Assembly (NCBI GenBank): GCA_032158295.1
Contig: CM063252.1
Coordinates: 12,451,337-12,515,336 of the forward strand
DNA: 64,000 nucleotides
Source of the DNA: Pycnopodia helianthoides
Lineage: Eukaryota; Echinodermata; Asteroidea; Forcipulatida; Asteriidae
Reading direction: 5' to 3'
Positions 1 to 12,397 of this stretch are shown here, in pieces. Every line of letters starts with the position of its first letter. Positions within the stretch are counted from its first letter, which is position 1. The notes under the pieces were generated by a model that searched no databases, was not told the DNA's origin, and saw nothing but the letters and a program-made list of their open reading frames with translations. The translations under genes and the position numbers were made by a program.

Positions 1-755
1 GTGAAACTTCAGCCCCTGGCTCATGGATGTGTCCTAATCAGGACCATTGTTTACAAGCTTTGCTTCTTAAAATCCTGCGAGTCGAGGCTCCCAAAAAATA
101 ACTAGCTGACAACTAATGCCTCATTGGAAGGCACTTTTCTTTATAAAATGACAATTAAGTCTGTTTGGGATGTGTGGGGTAAGGGTGGAGGTGGGGGAGG
201 GGGATGGTTGTTGGAGTGGCTAGAGGAGTTGGTGGTGGGCAGGGGAGTGGGGGCAGGGGAGTGGGGGCAGGGGAGTGTATGTGTGTGTGTGGGGGGGGGG
301 TGTAGAGCAGTGCACAATGTGGCTCTTTCAAAGGCACTTTCAATTATAGGGCAACTAAGTCTTTCATGGAGACCTGTTAATGAACTCAACTCCATGGATG
401 ACTACATTATCTCAAAGGGGGTGTTCTAAGTAATAGAGTACTACATGGAGTTTGACTGGATTTGACCAAAAGGTTCTTATGTTATTGATAGAAACACAAA
501 AATGTGCCTTCCGCTACTGTCCTCTTGCTTGATGCAGAGATCTGCTTTAATGGATCCCCTCGCAGTATCCCATTTACTTTATTCTAAACTCTATAATTTC
601 ATTTACGTATGCAACTTTTTGCGATTCACTTTCTTTGGTTTAACTGTAGAATAAATAAACCTGAAACCTAAAATGGCTTATTTGGAAGTATTCTTCAGTT
701 TCAAGTTTGAATTTGAAAGATAGAATGAATGTGAACTTTGATCTGCACCGTCTCT
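1..755. other. CPOX intron 6 (part): G-rich and anonymous sequence
   Basis: This lies downstream of the last visible CPOX exon and is therefore intronic. It has a strand-asymmetric G-rich stretch at 183-300 with GGGGGAGG and GTGTGT runs. No exon was seen on either strand. Confidence 0.7.
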
Positions 756-1625
756 TTAACCCTCCTACTGTCAGTGACTCTTGGCAACATTTTCCAGTGA
801 GTTGACCAACCATTTGAAACCATTCGACTGCCAAGGTTGTGTACGGTGGCACAACTGTGCACAGAACTAACTGTGTACTGTGTACATGCATACCCTCATG
901 GTATCATATCGTCAGCAATTTCACGAAGTGCCAAAAAGTCCCCAAAGCCAAAAATGTATGTTTGGAGAAAACCGTGTTTGAAGTTAAGCTAATTTTAAAA
1001 TTACTGGTTGGTAGACTATTCGCAATTTAATCTTTGAAATTTTACATATCAGGGAAGTAGAGATCCTAAATCATACAAATCTGCTTTCAATTTTGTCCAT
1101 AACGTGTTTAATTAATGAGGAATTATTTAATTAACAAGATTGTCTCTTCGTGAAAACTGTACAAATTGTGGTCTGTGTGCAGCGCGCGCGCGTCGTGTGT
1201 AAACTTTTTGGCACTTCGTGAAAACGCAATAACAAAGTTTTTGTCACTTCGTGAAAACGCAAAAGCCGGAGCACTCATGGTTGGCAATGTGCCAGCTATA
1301 CAATCAACGCGGTCGCGAATACACAAAATGACAAAAAGGTTTTTGGCTCTTCGTGAAAACGCAATTCCAGGTTCTTCGGGTTTTTGCCTTTCATAGACTT
1401 AGCATAATTAAGAAAGTAGACGCTTTTGAGAGTTGTAACTTTGTCAATTGTTAGATACCAATTAACTACATCGAAACCAACAAAAAAATCAATATGAGGT
1501 TTCTACCGATTTTTCAAGTTTTTGGCACTTCGTGAAATTGCTGACGATATTTCAGGCTGGCATAGTTTATCTATCATTCAAAACCACTTGAATGGTATTG
1601 AATGGTCAGACAGCAAGAGGGTTAA
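756..1625 (+). mobile_element. TTAA-ended TIR element (family E), interrupted copy
   Basis: The left end is TTAACCCTCCTACTGTC and the right end is GACAGCAAGAGGGTTAA, an imperfect inverted pair with TTAA termini as in piggyBac-type non-autonomous elements. An intact relative lies at 63577-63804. This copy is split by a second element at 909-1547. It lies in a CPOX intron. Confidence 0.85.
909..1547. mobile_element. nested DNA transposon with 32-bp perfect inverted repeats
   Basis: Perfect inverted repeats occupy 906-937 and 1519-1550, containing TCGTCAGCAATTTCACGAAG. Comparison with the unbroken copy at 63720-63735 gives a TA duplication at 907-908 and 1548-1549. The motif CTTCGTGAAAACGC recurs inside at about 1146, 1213, 1247 and 1348 as subterminal repeats. 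No transposase frame is present, so it is non-autonomous. The TA target fits Tc1/mariner-like mobilisation but the superfamily is not proven. Confidence 0.85.
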
Positions 1626-1780
1626 TAGGAGAATTTGCAATGCTAGGTGGCAGCTGACTTACCAGATAAATTTACATCATTTACACTAACATGGTCATTG
1701 CATAAATTTCTAACAACCATGTATTTTACCCAGTTAGTCTGCTACCTAGTAGTATTTTCACCGTCTGCCATTAAACATAC

Positions 1781-4700
1781 CTCGACCTCATTTGAGCAAC
1801 AGCTTTCGATGACAGATGACCACTGACCACTGAAACATTGACCCCTGCCCTCTCAAAAACCCTGCCATCTTCTATAAGACATGTTACACCACCTCCTCCC
1901 TGGAACAAAAACAAAGAGGAATTCTGAAGGAAACCAGATGTCTTAACCACCAAATCACTGAGATTGCCTGGTTTTGAAAAGGCCAGTTTGAATCCTGTAA
2001 TCGGCAGCAGGTTCCACAAACAATTTAAATGATGTAATATTTGTGACGGGAATAAAGATTATGATTTTGGTTTTACCCTAGCACCTGCGTATAAGTGAAA
2101 GAGGGGAAGAATTGTCACCTTCCTCCTTACTGCAGAATAGTGATACATGGACGTTGGTTCATTGAACACAATGGACAGAAGACGAGCAGAGTATACTGTT
2201 CGAAACGTCAAGACCAAACCGGCTCTTCTCAGAGCCAACACTCAAACAAAAGAGATTTACACATGGTTGTACCCGCAAGTTTACTATTATTTATTTATAG
2301 TTTTTCCTACAATGGACAGAGTTTTAGCTTTGGAAAATCTTCATGAATTAGAAGTCAGTATCAAATGCACTTGATCATTTCTTAATCTAATAATATCATC
2401 ACTTAGTCCTGGCCACCAAACAGTTACTGCATCCCCCCCCAAAAAAAGACAAAAAAAGGAAGCTTAATTGAAGAACATATAAGAGCCATGAATATTTGAA
2501 AATTTATTTATTGTGGCTTGTTGGGGCCGAGCGGTCAAGTGCACTGTCTAGCAGAGTGCAGGTTCGAGTCCTGGTCTTGAAACTTGTGTCCTTAACCAAG
2601 ATGTTTTTAAAACCATAACTGCTTTGCCCCTTAGATGGGACGTAAAGCTGTTGGTCTCATGTGTTGTGCAATGCACGTTAAAGAGTCCAGTAGCTTATCG
2701 TTAAGAGAAGGGGTTTACCCCTGTTTTCTGGTATGGTTGATTGCCCCACAGCACTTTGTAAACCGCTTACAAGGTGCTATTTAAATATACAAGGCTTATA
2801 TTTTGAACAAAAAAATAGACAGTGCTTTGAGAGGTCCTCAGGTGTGATCAAGTGCTATTATAAGAAATGTGTGCACAGCCACAATCAATCATGGGTACAC
2901 TTTTTGTTACAAAGACACCAAATGAACGGCACATAAATATTGAGTAACTCTTTGCAGATCTTGTTTTCAACAAACTCAAGTACTTTCTACTCTTCATTCA
3001 CACACTGCTGGTTAATCAATTTACAAAAAAACATTGAAATAGCTGTTACATCATTGGTTTTCAAAGTGTTGTTCATAACATGGACACGAAAAATATGTGT
3101 ACCCATGATTGTGGCTATGTATTAAGTAGTTATGTTAATAAAATAATAGGATTTACTTGTACTTTGGGTTAGAGCATACCTCTTGCCTTTCCCATCTGTC
3201 TACAAGAAACTTCTTTTCGCCTTCAATTCCTTCAAGGGTTTTGCAGAGCTCAGCCTAAGAATGTATTGAAAAAATAACTTCACATCAATGACAAGAAACA
3301 AAACAAACCAATTAAAATTATAACTTTATTGAACACCTTAATTGACAAGAAACTGACAAACCTATTTTTACACAAGCACCTTCCAGATTCTTGCAAAATT
3401 GGTCAAAAGGTGGATTATATTTTGAACAATTATTTTGTCAGGGATGAGAGTAATTGGTCAGTTAAGTTCGCGCAAGGACCGATGGTTAACTAGTGGTTGT
3501 TTAGTGATATATGTTGGGCATGTGCACAGAAGTTGAAGTGCGAATGACTCTAGCCATGTAATGTCAATGCCACCGGCAGCTCAACCTACATTATCGTTTT
3601 CTGATAACTGGTCCACTCTGCACTGTACTATGTAAACGGCTATTGATAACCAGCGATGCGACAATGCCCGGTAGGCTGGTTCCAAATAGTCCACTAGCGT
3701 AGTCCAACAATCATCGACTAGACAGAGTTCGGTCTAACTTAGTCGAACTATGGTCAACGATAGTTCTTGCGCGAACTTGGCCATTGCGGACAAAAAAGTC
3801 TGAACCAAGGTTTCCAAATATTGACCCATTTCCCGACAACCAGCGTGCTTACATGCTCCTATCCTGTCAGCCATTTTGAGAGTCAAAATGTATGCAAAGG
3901 AATTGACTCCCCAAATGGCACATGTAGTAAGGTGTGATCGTGCAGAGATGTGTTGTGTCATGCAAGGGGTCAACAGAAGGTGCGTTGAAATGATTCCTTT
4001 TAGTATCCCCTGGAGTTATAGGTTTTAAGGAGCTTGTGGGAACAATATTCAAAATACTAGAGAAGTAGATCAAAGAGCAGGATTATTTCACGTCTGAAGT
4101 AAAAAACAACTGGGTTTTTCCCTCAAGGCAGACACGAAAAAATTATGAATTTTGATAAAAGTCAAACTTTTCTCATCCTTGAGAATTGAGTACCGTATAC
4201 TAACCTAGTACTGTCGGCTCAAATACAATAACTTGGTAGTTTTACAATCAGATCCACCCTAGATAATCGGGGCTCGAAGTTCACACTGAACCGCAGGCGA
4301 GAGGCCGGTGATTTTAGCATTGCGCACAAGTCTAGCAGTCTTGTGTTTGTCAATTAATTAATTTTTATTTAAAGATAAAATTAGACGATGGCTCAAATAA
4401 AAAAAGACACAAACTTACTTGAGTTTTCATGATGAAGAGCTCCATTTTGGATTTCATTTCATTACCCTTCTGAAAAAGAGAAGCAATTTTTAACGAAGTC
4501 AGAATCAGGGGGAAAAAACATCAATGATTTTCAGATGAGCACAGTATGAAATTTCTTTGAAAAAACTTCTACAACACTGTGAACAATTTAGCGATGAGAA
4601 TTAGCTAAGCAAGCATTCCTGACAGTAGAAATGAGTTTTTACTTATCATTATGTAGTACTAAGTCAGTATCTAGTGATCAAAATTGTTTATACAATAATC

Positions 4701-6770
4701 ACGCCATATTCAATATTCAAAAAGTTATAAATCATTACCTCAGCAAGGGTAGCAGCTGGAGTGATCGTCTCTGCCATGAATGGACTCAATTTTGGCACTT
4801 GGGTACTCATGATTGTCTTTGCATGAATTGGCTTCTGCTGGGGAAAAAGTTAGAAGAACTCTTTAGTTTAACAAGGACTTTTTCCAAGTACAATGCCGGC
4901 CTTGCTTTCATTTTTATTTAAATTTTACAGATGAGGCAGTGTGTATTGAGCAAACTTTCTGAAACTGTACCTTTCCCTTTATAACTCATTCATTTCGCAG
5001 TTTGTAAGCCTGGTTTTCATGCAATATGGTTTACCAGTCTTACTATGAAAGAGTAATGATGCCCCTTGTTCAAAGCTTGTACAGGTGGGTTCCCTGATGT
5101 CCTGTTACTTGGCATGTTTCTCAATCAGAATAAAAGATGTTATGAACTGAATGGTCTCTAAAGGGTTAAACTGCTTGCTGATATTTTTTATAAGCTTGAG
5201 TGTAATTATAAAAAATAGATTTAGTACAATCTTGCACATTTTGGACATTTTTTTCGATCAATTTTTGTTAGAAGTGAAACAGGATCTAGACAGGAATACT
5301 TCAGAGGTCAGAATGAGGTTACAATTTAAAGTAAAAATAAAATTATCAGATCAGCAGAAAGGCATTGGTTACCGTTGACCTAGTTAAAAACAGGAGTACA
5401 TGTATAAGCACATAAAAAGGAAAAAATGTTTGATACCATGACAAACGAGGACCACGACAACATTGGAACTACGACTATAGGCTGGACTATTCATTGGGTA
5501 GTTTAACCATACTTAGATTTTGAATCAACTCACTTGTTGTTTGTATGTTCCGTAGCAAACAAAAGCACCTACAACAGAGCCAACAATCAGCGGCCTGAAA
5601 CAAAATCAAAAGAGAGACAAAAATCAAAAGCGAGACGGATAGCTCACTAACTCAATAAAACCAGTACGCTCTGATGTGATGTCAGTTTTCTAGGTGTTTA
5701 CTGACAATTAATTTAAAGGTGATCCTTCAGGATGAGAGTGAGTGTGGGTTCAAGTCCTGGTCGTGACCTTGTGTCCTTAAGCAAGACACTTAACCATTAT
5801 TGCTTTGTCCTTTGGATGGGACGTAAAGCTGTAGGTCCTTTCTGTTGTGTTAACGCATGTAAAACTAAGAAAAGAACCTAGTGCACTTATTGTAAAGAGA
5901 AGGGGTTTGCCGCGGTAATCCTAGTTTGATTGGCTGCACAGTGCACCACGGCACAGGTTATACCATTTTATAGTGCTATGTTAAGGAAAAAGGTCTTATA
6001 AATACTCTCAAGATGTAGCTCCGCATACCTCGAGTAAGAAATCATGATAATAATAGTTTATTACAAGTCGGTGTGTGCTTGAGTTGGTGGGCGTGGAGTC
6101 GACCAATTGGCGCAGAGTTGGCAGGCGTGCAACTTACAAGTTGACCTGTTTCCGTTCAAAGTGCCTGTGTTTTACTGTTACTTAGTGTTAACTATCCTGG
6201 ACAGGTAAGGTCCCGTAAGGATTGATTTGACCTAAATTAAAGGAGATAAAAAGTGGCAGTCGCATACAAAACTTTTGCCTAATATACTGAGTCACTCACC
6301 GAGTGTATTTATAATTTAATTTATAATCAATCAATAATGACGTTACAGTTAGGCTCACAAAGTAACATTCGATACTTTTAATTTCATCAATACAGTTCAC
6401 TTCAGCTGTCAAATTAGGGCCTCAACATTGAAACACTGAAGATTCATTGAAACAAGTTAAAAATAGAAAATTAGTAATGCAAACTGCAAGTCATGTTGTT
6501 AGTGCTTCTTCACCAAACAGGACTCCAGGTCATGGGTTTTGATACGATAAACGATGCTGGCCTGACGTTTCGATCCTTGCAGGTCTTTCTCGAAGACAGA
6601 AAAGAATGAAACCATCATAATTACATTAACATGTTCAAGAACACGAACTTCACACAAAAAATGGCTGACGTTAAACAATGTTAATGTTGAATAGCCATAA
6701 TCTTATTCAATTGCACGAACCTGGATGCCGAATTGAACATCAATCGCAGTCTGGAAGTGGACGAAGCCAT
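1781..6770 (-). CDS. CPOX: coproporphyrinogen III oxidase, 5' six exons (partial)
   Basis: CPOX is the oxygen-dependent enzyme (EC 1.3.3.3) that turns coproporphyrinogen III into protoporphyrinogen IX in the mitochondrial intermembrane space. Six minus-strand exons join in frame: 6721-6770, 5534-5594, 4739-4837, 4419-4469, 3180-3254 and 1781-1899, all with AG acceptors and GT donors. They encode about 151 residues. Exon 1 is a short Arg/Ser-rich targeting leader starting [10 protein letters not shown]. Exon 2 adds a hydrophobic helix ([15 protein letters not shown]). Exons 4-6 carry family landmarks: [19 protein letters not shown] followed by GGGG, and [12 protein letters not shown], ending QMRSR in mid-codon at 1781. 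Exon 1 was chosen because its phase-2 donor matches exon 2. The catalytic C-terminal half is not in 1-1780, so the gene runs off the left edge. The leader is far shorter than the roughly 110-residue human one. Identity is very likely; exon 1 is the least certain part. Confidence 0.93.
2518..2800 (+). mobile_element. tRNA-derived SINE, diverged
   Basis: A-box-like GGCCGAGCGGTCAAG and B-box-like GGTTCGAGTCC are followed by the shared tail (GGGACGTAAAGC, AGAGAAGGGGTTTACC). Inside CPOX intron 5. Confidence 0.8.
3463..3782. mobile_element. TIR element (family L) in a CPOX intron
   Basis: The left end AAGTTCGCGCAAGGACC pairs with right-end TTCTTGCGCGAACTT, and GGTTAACTAG-type subterminal sequence is mirrored by TATGGTCAACGATAG. 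It is about 320 bp with no coding capacity. Confidence 0.7.
5727..6003 (+). mobile_element. tRNA-derived SINE, 5'-truncated
   Basis: B-box-like GGTTCAAGTCC is followed by TGTGTCCTTAAGCAAGACAC, GATGGGACGTAAAGC and GAGAAGGGGTTTGCC, as in the other copies. The A-box end is missing. In CPOX intron 1. Confidence 0.8.
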
Positions 6771-8613
6771 TTCCGTGAGTATTCTATTAATTATCGACTA
6801 AAAGTAGCCAAAAACAGCACTGTAGGCAATGCAAAATATATCTTCGGTATGCAGTACTGCACTTCCTCTAAATTCTGACTGGGAACAAATCACACAGTTC
6901 GTTTAAAATTTGTCATATTTCAGACAAACACTTCTCACAAATTGTGCCATGTAACAATTTAGCAGACGATAAACGTTTCACTTCGAGTGTGCGCATGCGT
7001 GTCAATAGTTAAAAGGGGATTTTGCTTAGCGCCCTCAAGCGATGTGTTAAATAAATGGTTGCCTTTTGCCTTAATTTTCATGATTTGGCAAGGAATAGAA
7101 AAAAAGGCAAAGAAAGTTATGCTGAGAAGCAATTTTAATATTAAAAGCTCGCCAACCTCAAATAACAAATGGTTTAGGACAAGCTTTGCTGCTACCCCCA
7201 CATTTTTGCTGAACCAATAAATGTTGCCTCCAGTTTAGTTTGTTCACATGAGGGCGCCCTAACAGATTGCCGGTGGTGGTAAAATAAACAATCTGAAGTT
7301 TGCGTTCAAGTGTCAAGAAAAATTCAATTACACGCAAATGTATTGGCGAAGTATAATTAAACATAACCCAATTTTTACCCATATATTAAAATAGTTTTTC
7401 TGCACAACCCCACCCCCAAAAATAAAAAAAACAAATAAATAAATTAATAAATAATCACAGGGACCTCTTCTTTAGGACAATTGGACCAGGCAAATAAAAG
7501 CATTAAGAGTTAGATTTAAATGATCCATGTCTTGGACATCTTGTTCAGTCACAGGTGAATGTTCAATTTCCATTCTTCAAACTAGATTTAGTCTGAGAAA
7601 TTAAAACTAAGCAACCACTTGTGACCAAACAAGACTAAAATTCATTCAAATCTTACTCACAAAATGATTGTTTTCTTATGTCACAAACACACACACACAA
7701 AAACAAATAAAAAATTAGTAAAGAATGTAAAGTCAAGAAAAACAGTTGACAAACATTTACAATTTCAAATTTTATTTTGATTTAATGTCCAGTCTAACAT
7801 TGATACTTTCAATGCCTCAAATAAACCACCCGTAAAATCCAAGCAACTACCGGGCAAAAATAAAGGCTGAACAAACATTTTACAAACTGCATATCTCACC
7901 GACGAAACCCTTGGGTTACATCCCTATGTTCCGACACCCCTATGTTTTGACTGCCTTTGTGTATTTTCCCCAATTCAAACCCTAACTCTAACCCTAACCT
8001 TAGTGGTAAACTATTAGGGTTTTTCAAAACAAAGGGGTGTCGGGAGCAGTCACCAACCAATGTAAGAACTTTCAGAAAACAACTTCTTTGAAGAAAAAAA
8101 AAGTCACAAAATTCAATGGTTCCCAATCCCCCGGAAAAATTAATGCAATGCCTGCTTATGATGGCACATACATGCAGGAGTAGTGGATACCAGTGTCCCC
8201 CTGGTATATAACTCTCAGCACCTCCCAAAACTGTCTGGATCCGCCTCTAAAAGTACACTCTGTGGATAGTTTCATTACACAGTGTGATTTATAACACCCC
8301 TGACGAGGATTCTGCCTTTCGATTGGTTTAGAGCGCGTCACTTGATGCGTCTTGTTTTTACTGGAAAGCCGCACAAACATGCTGCGCTATACCCTTGACA
8401 AACAATGTACTATACCAGTGGCAATCACTGTACTACACCCATAGCAACAGTAGCTTCTTGGTACCTAGATGTTCATGCACAATATATGCTTGGGGTGTTA
8501 TACAACAAATATTGGCTGCTTTTACTCATTTTAACCCAAGGAAAATAGGACGCCCTGAAGATCACCTCGGGAGTCATAGTTTTAACCACAGCAATCGAAG
8601 CAGTCAACATTGG
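6771..8613. other. CPOX-TMEM242 intergenic region
   Basis: It holds the CPOX upstream region, AT-rich simple sequence at 7385-7455, and telomere-like CCCTAA repeats at 7979-8001. Around 7918-7945 CCTATGTTCCGACA is related to repeats at 55120-55160. No exon was seen. The TMEM242 3' UTR probably occupies 8614-8926. Confidence 0.55.
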
Positions 8614-8619
8614 TTTATT
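8614..8619 (-). promoter_or_regulatory. polyadenylation signal, TMEM242
   Basis: AATAAA on the minus strand, 308 bases after the TMEM242 stop codon. It is the first canonical hexamer after the stop, giving a plausible 3' UTR of about 0.3 kb. Confidence 0.5.
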
Positions 8620-8926
8620 ATCATGTTTTGTTCTGACAAAAAAGTATTGGTGTTTCAACTTGGCTGATCTAGCTTATTTTTAAGTCATTTCGCATTACTC
8701 ATTTTCAGTCGGTGTGACTGTGCATCTCAGGGCAGGACAGGGCTCTCCCTAAACTTCTGACCAACGTGGCTTTCTTAACAGCGATCTCCACCGGTCTTAC
8801 TTACTCAAGCAATGGATGAGTCACGTAATCAAGATTTGTTCCTTCTTCATGACATAACAAGTAGCTGAAAGATGGTCACTTTCAATGTGACATTGTTTTC
8901 ATTGACACCAACATCGTTTTCAGCTT

Positions 8927-11671
8927 TCAGTCACTTTCTTTGATTTCGTCTTGGAAGATCTCCTGCCGGAGTTTATTCAGCGTCACCTCCTCCGGCTCGC
9001 TGGCCTCGTTTCTTCGGATCCTTGGCGCAACCGACTGGAACTTTGTCTGGAAGTCAGCAACCTGTGATCATCATGAAGAGCCAAGAGGAGTTTGAAGACT
9101 TGAATTTCATCATTAAAAGGGGCAAGGTCATTTTCCGTTTAGCAAAGAGAACTTACACTGGAAATTTTTTAACTGGAAGGGCATTAAAGGCAAAGACCAA
9201 GGTTCAATTTCACCAAGCACTAAGATTCATCTTAAGGTGAGTGGTCAATTATTGCTTTAGTAGTTTGAATAGATGGATTGCACATGACGTCATTGACCAC
9301 CATCTTGGGTGAGAGACAATGGAAAGTGCAAGCGTGTACGCGCTCCGCATGACTCTCAGCCAATGTTTGCTCTTCACGTTTCTTCAAAGATGGCGACAAA
9401 GATGGCGACATTCAACACTTGGCAAATGAGCATTAGAGAAAAAAAGTTTGAAATGATTGAATACACTAGTAATGCAAATAAGTCTTCAAAATACAGGAGG
9501 GAGGCGCATATTTTTCACATGGTTGTAAATATGAGACAACCTGGGAAGCGGTAGCCAAGGAATCACCTCAAGAGAATGCAACTTTTTTGTTATTTCAATC
9601 AAGTAACAAACCACAAATAAAACTGACATCTAAGGTGTGTTAATTTTGACCGTTGACACTGGGCATTTCTCTTGAATAAGTATAGAAACCTCATGCGTAT
9701 TAAAAGATTTAGGGGAAATTTAGGTTTACCGGTGCCAATGGTTTAACGATGAAGGAAACAAAATTGTCCATACGGTCGGTAACACACAATTCTTGCACAC
9801 TCTATTCTGTACTTCATTCCATCCCAAGGTATCTGGATACCAACTTATCAAAAAATCTAGAAACACCTACACTCTTGACACCCATAGCTTTGCAGACTAC
9901 AAAGGTCAAACTTCCAAAGCCAGTCACAGCGAAGAACGACCCCCAGAGTAGGGCACGTACACCGAGAGATGCTCCACTCTCATGAAGACTGGCGGCTGGG
10001 TCGGGAAGAATCCCCTGAGGAAGGAACAATTCGTTATGTACTGTGAAAAGAGCTTAACGAGAAATGAAAGGGATTTTTCTAGATTAGAGTTTACAGCAGA
10101 CGTGTATGGGGGTGCCGTTTGTCAATTTAATTGTTTAGCGTATTTTGACATGTTTTTACCATGGTTTGTAACAATTAGTTTGTAAACCATAGAAATTGTT
10201 GTCAAAATTATTGTTGTGGTTTACATGCCATTAATATACAATTAACGCTAAAAAATTATGGTTTATAAACCACGAAAATTGAATTCATCATAAAACATGG
10301 TTTGTAAATCATGGTTTATAAACCATGAAAATTGAATCATCACAAAACATGGTTTATAAACCATGAAAATTATAGCATCATAAAACATAAAACTATGGCG
10401 CCCCATAGGCGTGGACACCACATCATCCCATTTCTAGTTTAACTCTGTTCCTGGGTGACTTCTGTACCTTTGTGAATGATGTCGGGTACTTCCTCTTGGC
10501 TCCAGCAATGGTCATCCCAAATCCTGACATCATTGCAATACCAGCAATGCCAACCATAAACACTGAACCTAGACAGAAAAATTAGAAAATATAAACGTTG
10601 TTACTGTTAGTTTCCTCCAACTGCATGACCATTCAATACCATTCTTGATAATGTTGAGTAACTATGCCAACCTGCTATGATATCACATGGTGAATGAATG
10701 CTACACAGTACACGGTCAACCCTCCTACTGTCTGACCATTCAATACAAGCTACTGTAAATTTTAAATGCAAACCTACATGTACTATGATATCATGTGGAG
10801 AAAGAATGCTATGTACACTGTACACAGTCAACCCTCCTACTGTCTGACTTCTCTGTGGTAACTTTCTGATACTGACTCCATATTAATGTGAAAACTTGCG
10901 TGCACACGCGCGCCCAAAATTTTTGCAGCAATTTAGTCAGGTGAACAGGGTATCCATTACTTACAATAATTTGAGTAATACCAGCAAGTACAGTATCGAC
11001 ACCTTCACTTTATAACAAAATAATGTAGTATAGATAGACTAAATGTAACCGAATGTTTAGCTTCAGTTGAATTGACATGAAAGTTGACATGTAAGTTGAA
11101 CGGAGTTGCTACACATTTCGCGCATGTTAAGCACACGTGCACACATGTTCACAAAGGAAGCGTGGATCTGTTTTTCATTTTCTGGAATAATATCTGGTAC
11201 CCGTTTGTTATTTGTTGACCCATCAACAAAAGTACACTTATGCAGGACATAACGAACATTGATATTTTCAGCTTCTTAATCTTAGAGAGGCTGTGACCTG
11301 TGTCATCACATGATCAAAGCAGGGCCGAATTTCTTCGATCGAATTCCTACACCGCCACGATCGAATGACTTGGCCCAGGTTTGACTCCTCCATCATCAGG
11401 TCATGTCCATTGCATAATCACTATACATACTGACATGATTGACTGACTCGGGGCAGGCACCCCCCCCTCTCCCCTCCCCCCCCCCCCCCAATGAAACGCA
11501 AATCAATTTGTTCACAACTTGTCTTGTACCTTTGAGGTTGAACAAGGATAAGCTTCCAGAACTCTTCTTATGCTCATCAACTTCTTGCTGCTCCGAGAAA
11601 TTCACGGTGTCCATCGTGCGAGATTCGTCCTCACTCACGTCGGATAAGTTGGAAGCATGATTGCCAGCCAT
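8927..11671 (-). CDS. TMEM242: TMEM242 orthologue, four coding exons, complete
   Basis: TMEM242 is a mitochondrial inner-membrane protein that, with TMEM70, helps assemble the ATP synthase c-ring and contacts complex I assembly factors (known from human). Coding exons on the minus strand are 11530-11671, 10468-10568, 9871-10014 and 8927-9061. Splice phases are consistent and the product is 173 residues (human about 141; the extra length is mainly an acidic N-terminal tail). Residues 49-69 (SVFMVGIAGIAMMSGFG) and about 104-122 (SFFAVTGFGSLTFVVCK) form two membrane helices. Matches to the human protein as I remember it include AKRKYPTSFTK, HESGASLGVRALLWGS, CKAMGVKS and ADFQTKFQS. The start is the first ATG in an open exon. 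A pyrimidine-rich CCAG near 11690 suggests an upstream non-coding exon. The gene lies 2.2 kb upstream of CPOX in the same orientation. Confidence 0.93.
9277..9365. repeat. half-copy of the 13.3-kb long-TIR element end
   Basis: TTGACCACCATCTT, GTGTACGCGCTCCGCA and CTCTCAGCC match 13333-13404 in order. In TMEM242 intron 3. Confidence 0.6.
10150..10400. repeat. palindromic ATGGTTTATAAACCAT repeats
   Basis: Five or so repeats of a short palindrome (CATGGTTTATAAACCATG and variants) separated by AAAATTGAATCATCATAAAA-like spacers. In TMEM242 intron 2, close to exon 2. Confidence 0.8.
10600..10852 (-). mobile_element. family E element fragments, tandem
   Basis: Two copies of AACCCTCCTACTGTCTGAC with ATTCAATACC-type interior, in minus orientation relative to 756-1625. 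They are rearranged, with no clean pair of ends. In TMEM242 intron 1. Confidence 0.7.
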
Positions 11672-12001
11672 TGCATGTGGAGAGTGCTGCTGGAAAAAAA
11701 AATTGGGTTTGTATTAAAGCGCCCTCTACTGTCAACCCCTGATGATGAAGTTGTAAATAATGGTCTTCTCAAATAGCGCCCTTTGTTGCCATATCCCGAA
11801 GACTGATTGCGAAAGAGAGAGAGAGAACAAAAATAATTGCCTTCGTTATAATTATTAATAACAGTAAATAGATCTTTCTTTGTTCACAAACAATGTCCAC
11901 TGCTTGGTATGGGCGGCCTTGAGTAGCACAAAGTATTGCCCTTCACTAGACTTTTAAAAACCCTGTGGTGATGAGGGCCGCTGTCAGCACATGCTGCTGA
12001 C

Positions 12002-12397
12002 TTAAAGGAACATTACAAAATTGGTTTTTGCTAACAAAACAGTTGCTGGCAGTGTAAGCACTTTATGTAATCCACCATATACATAAACTGACAAACCTGT
12101 AGAAGTTTGAGATCGATCGGCCATCTGGGTCACGAGAAAATAGTGAAAAACCGATTACACATTTGCATGAAATCATATAGATTCAACCAATGAATAAAAC
12201 GCTCACTGAGCGATAAACTCCAATCGGAAAATTAGTGTATTCATTTCTCATCAAATATGGCGTTTCAGACAGAAATATTTCAAGGGATGTTTTCTACTAT
12301 CATCATCATTAGACCGTGTAAGTTTCATGTAAATCTGTGATCAAAAAGTATATATTACAAGTTTTTTTCTTACCAATTCTGTAATGTGTTCCTTTAA
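12002..12397 (+). mobile_element. TTAA-ended TIR element (family A), copy 1
   Basis: It begins TTAAAGGAACATTACA and ends TGTAATGTGTTCCTTTAA, about 396 bp. Interior blocks such as GATCGATCGGCCATCTGGGT are shared with 43354-43743 and 51322-51717. Non-coding; TTAA target as in piggyBac/Kolobok-type elements. Confidence 0.88.

Noticed and set aside
141..429. Overlapping frames of 62-101 residues in both strands
   Set aside because: Low-complexity G-rich sequence inside a CPOX intron.
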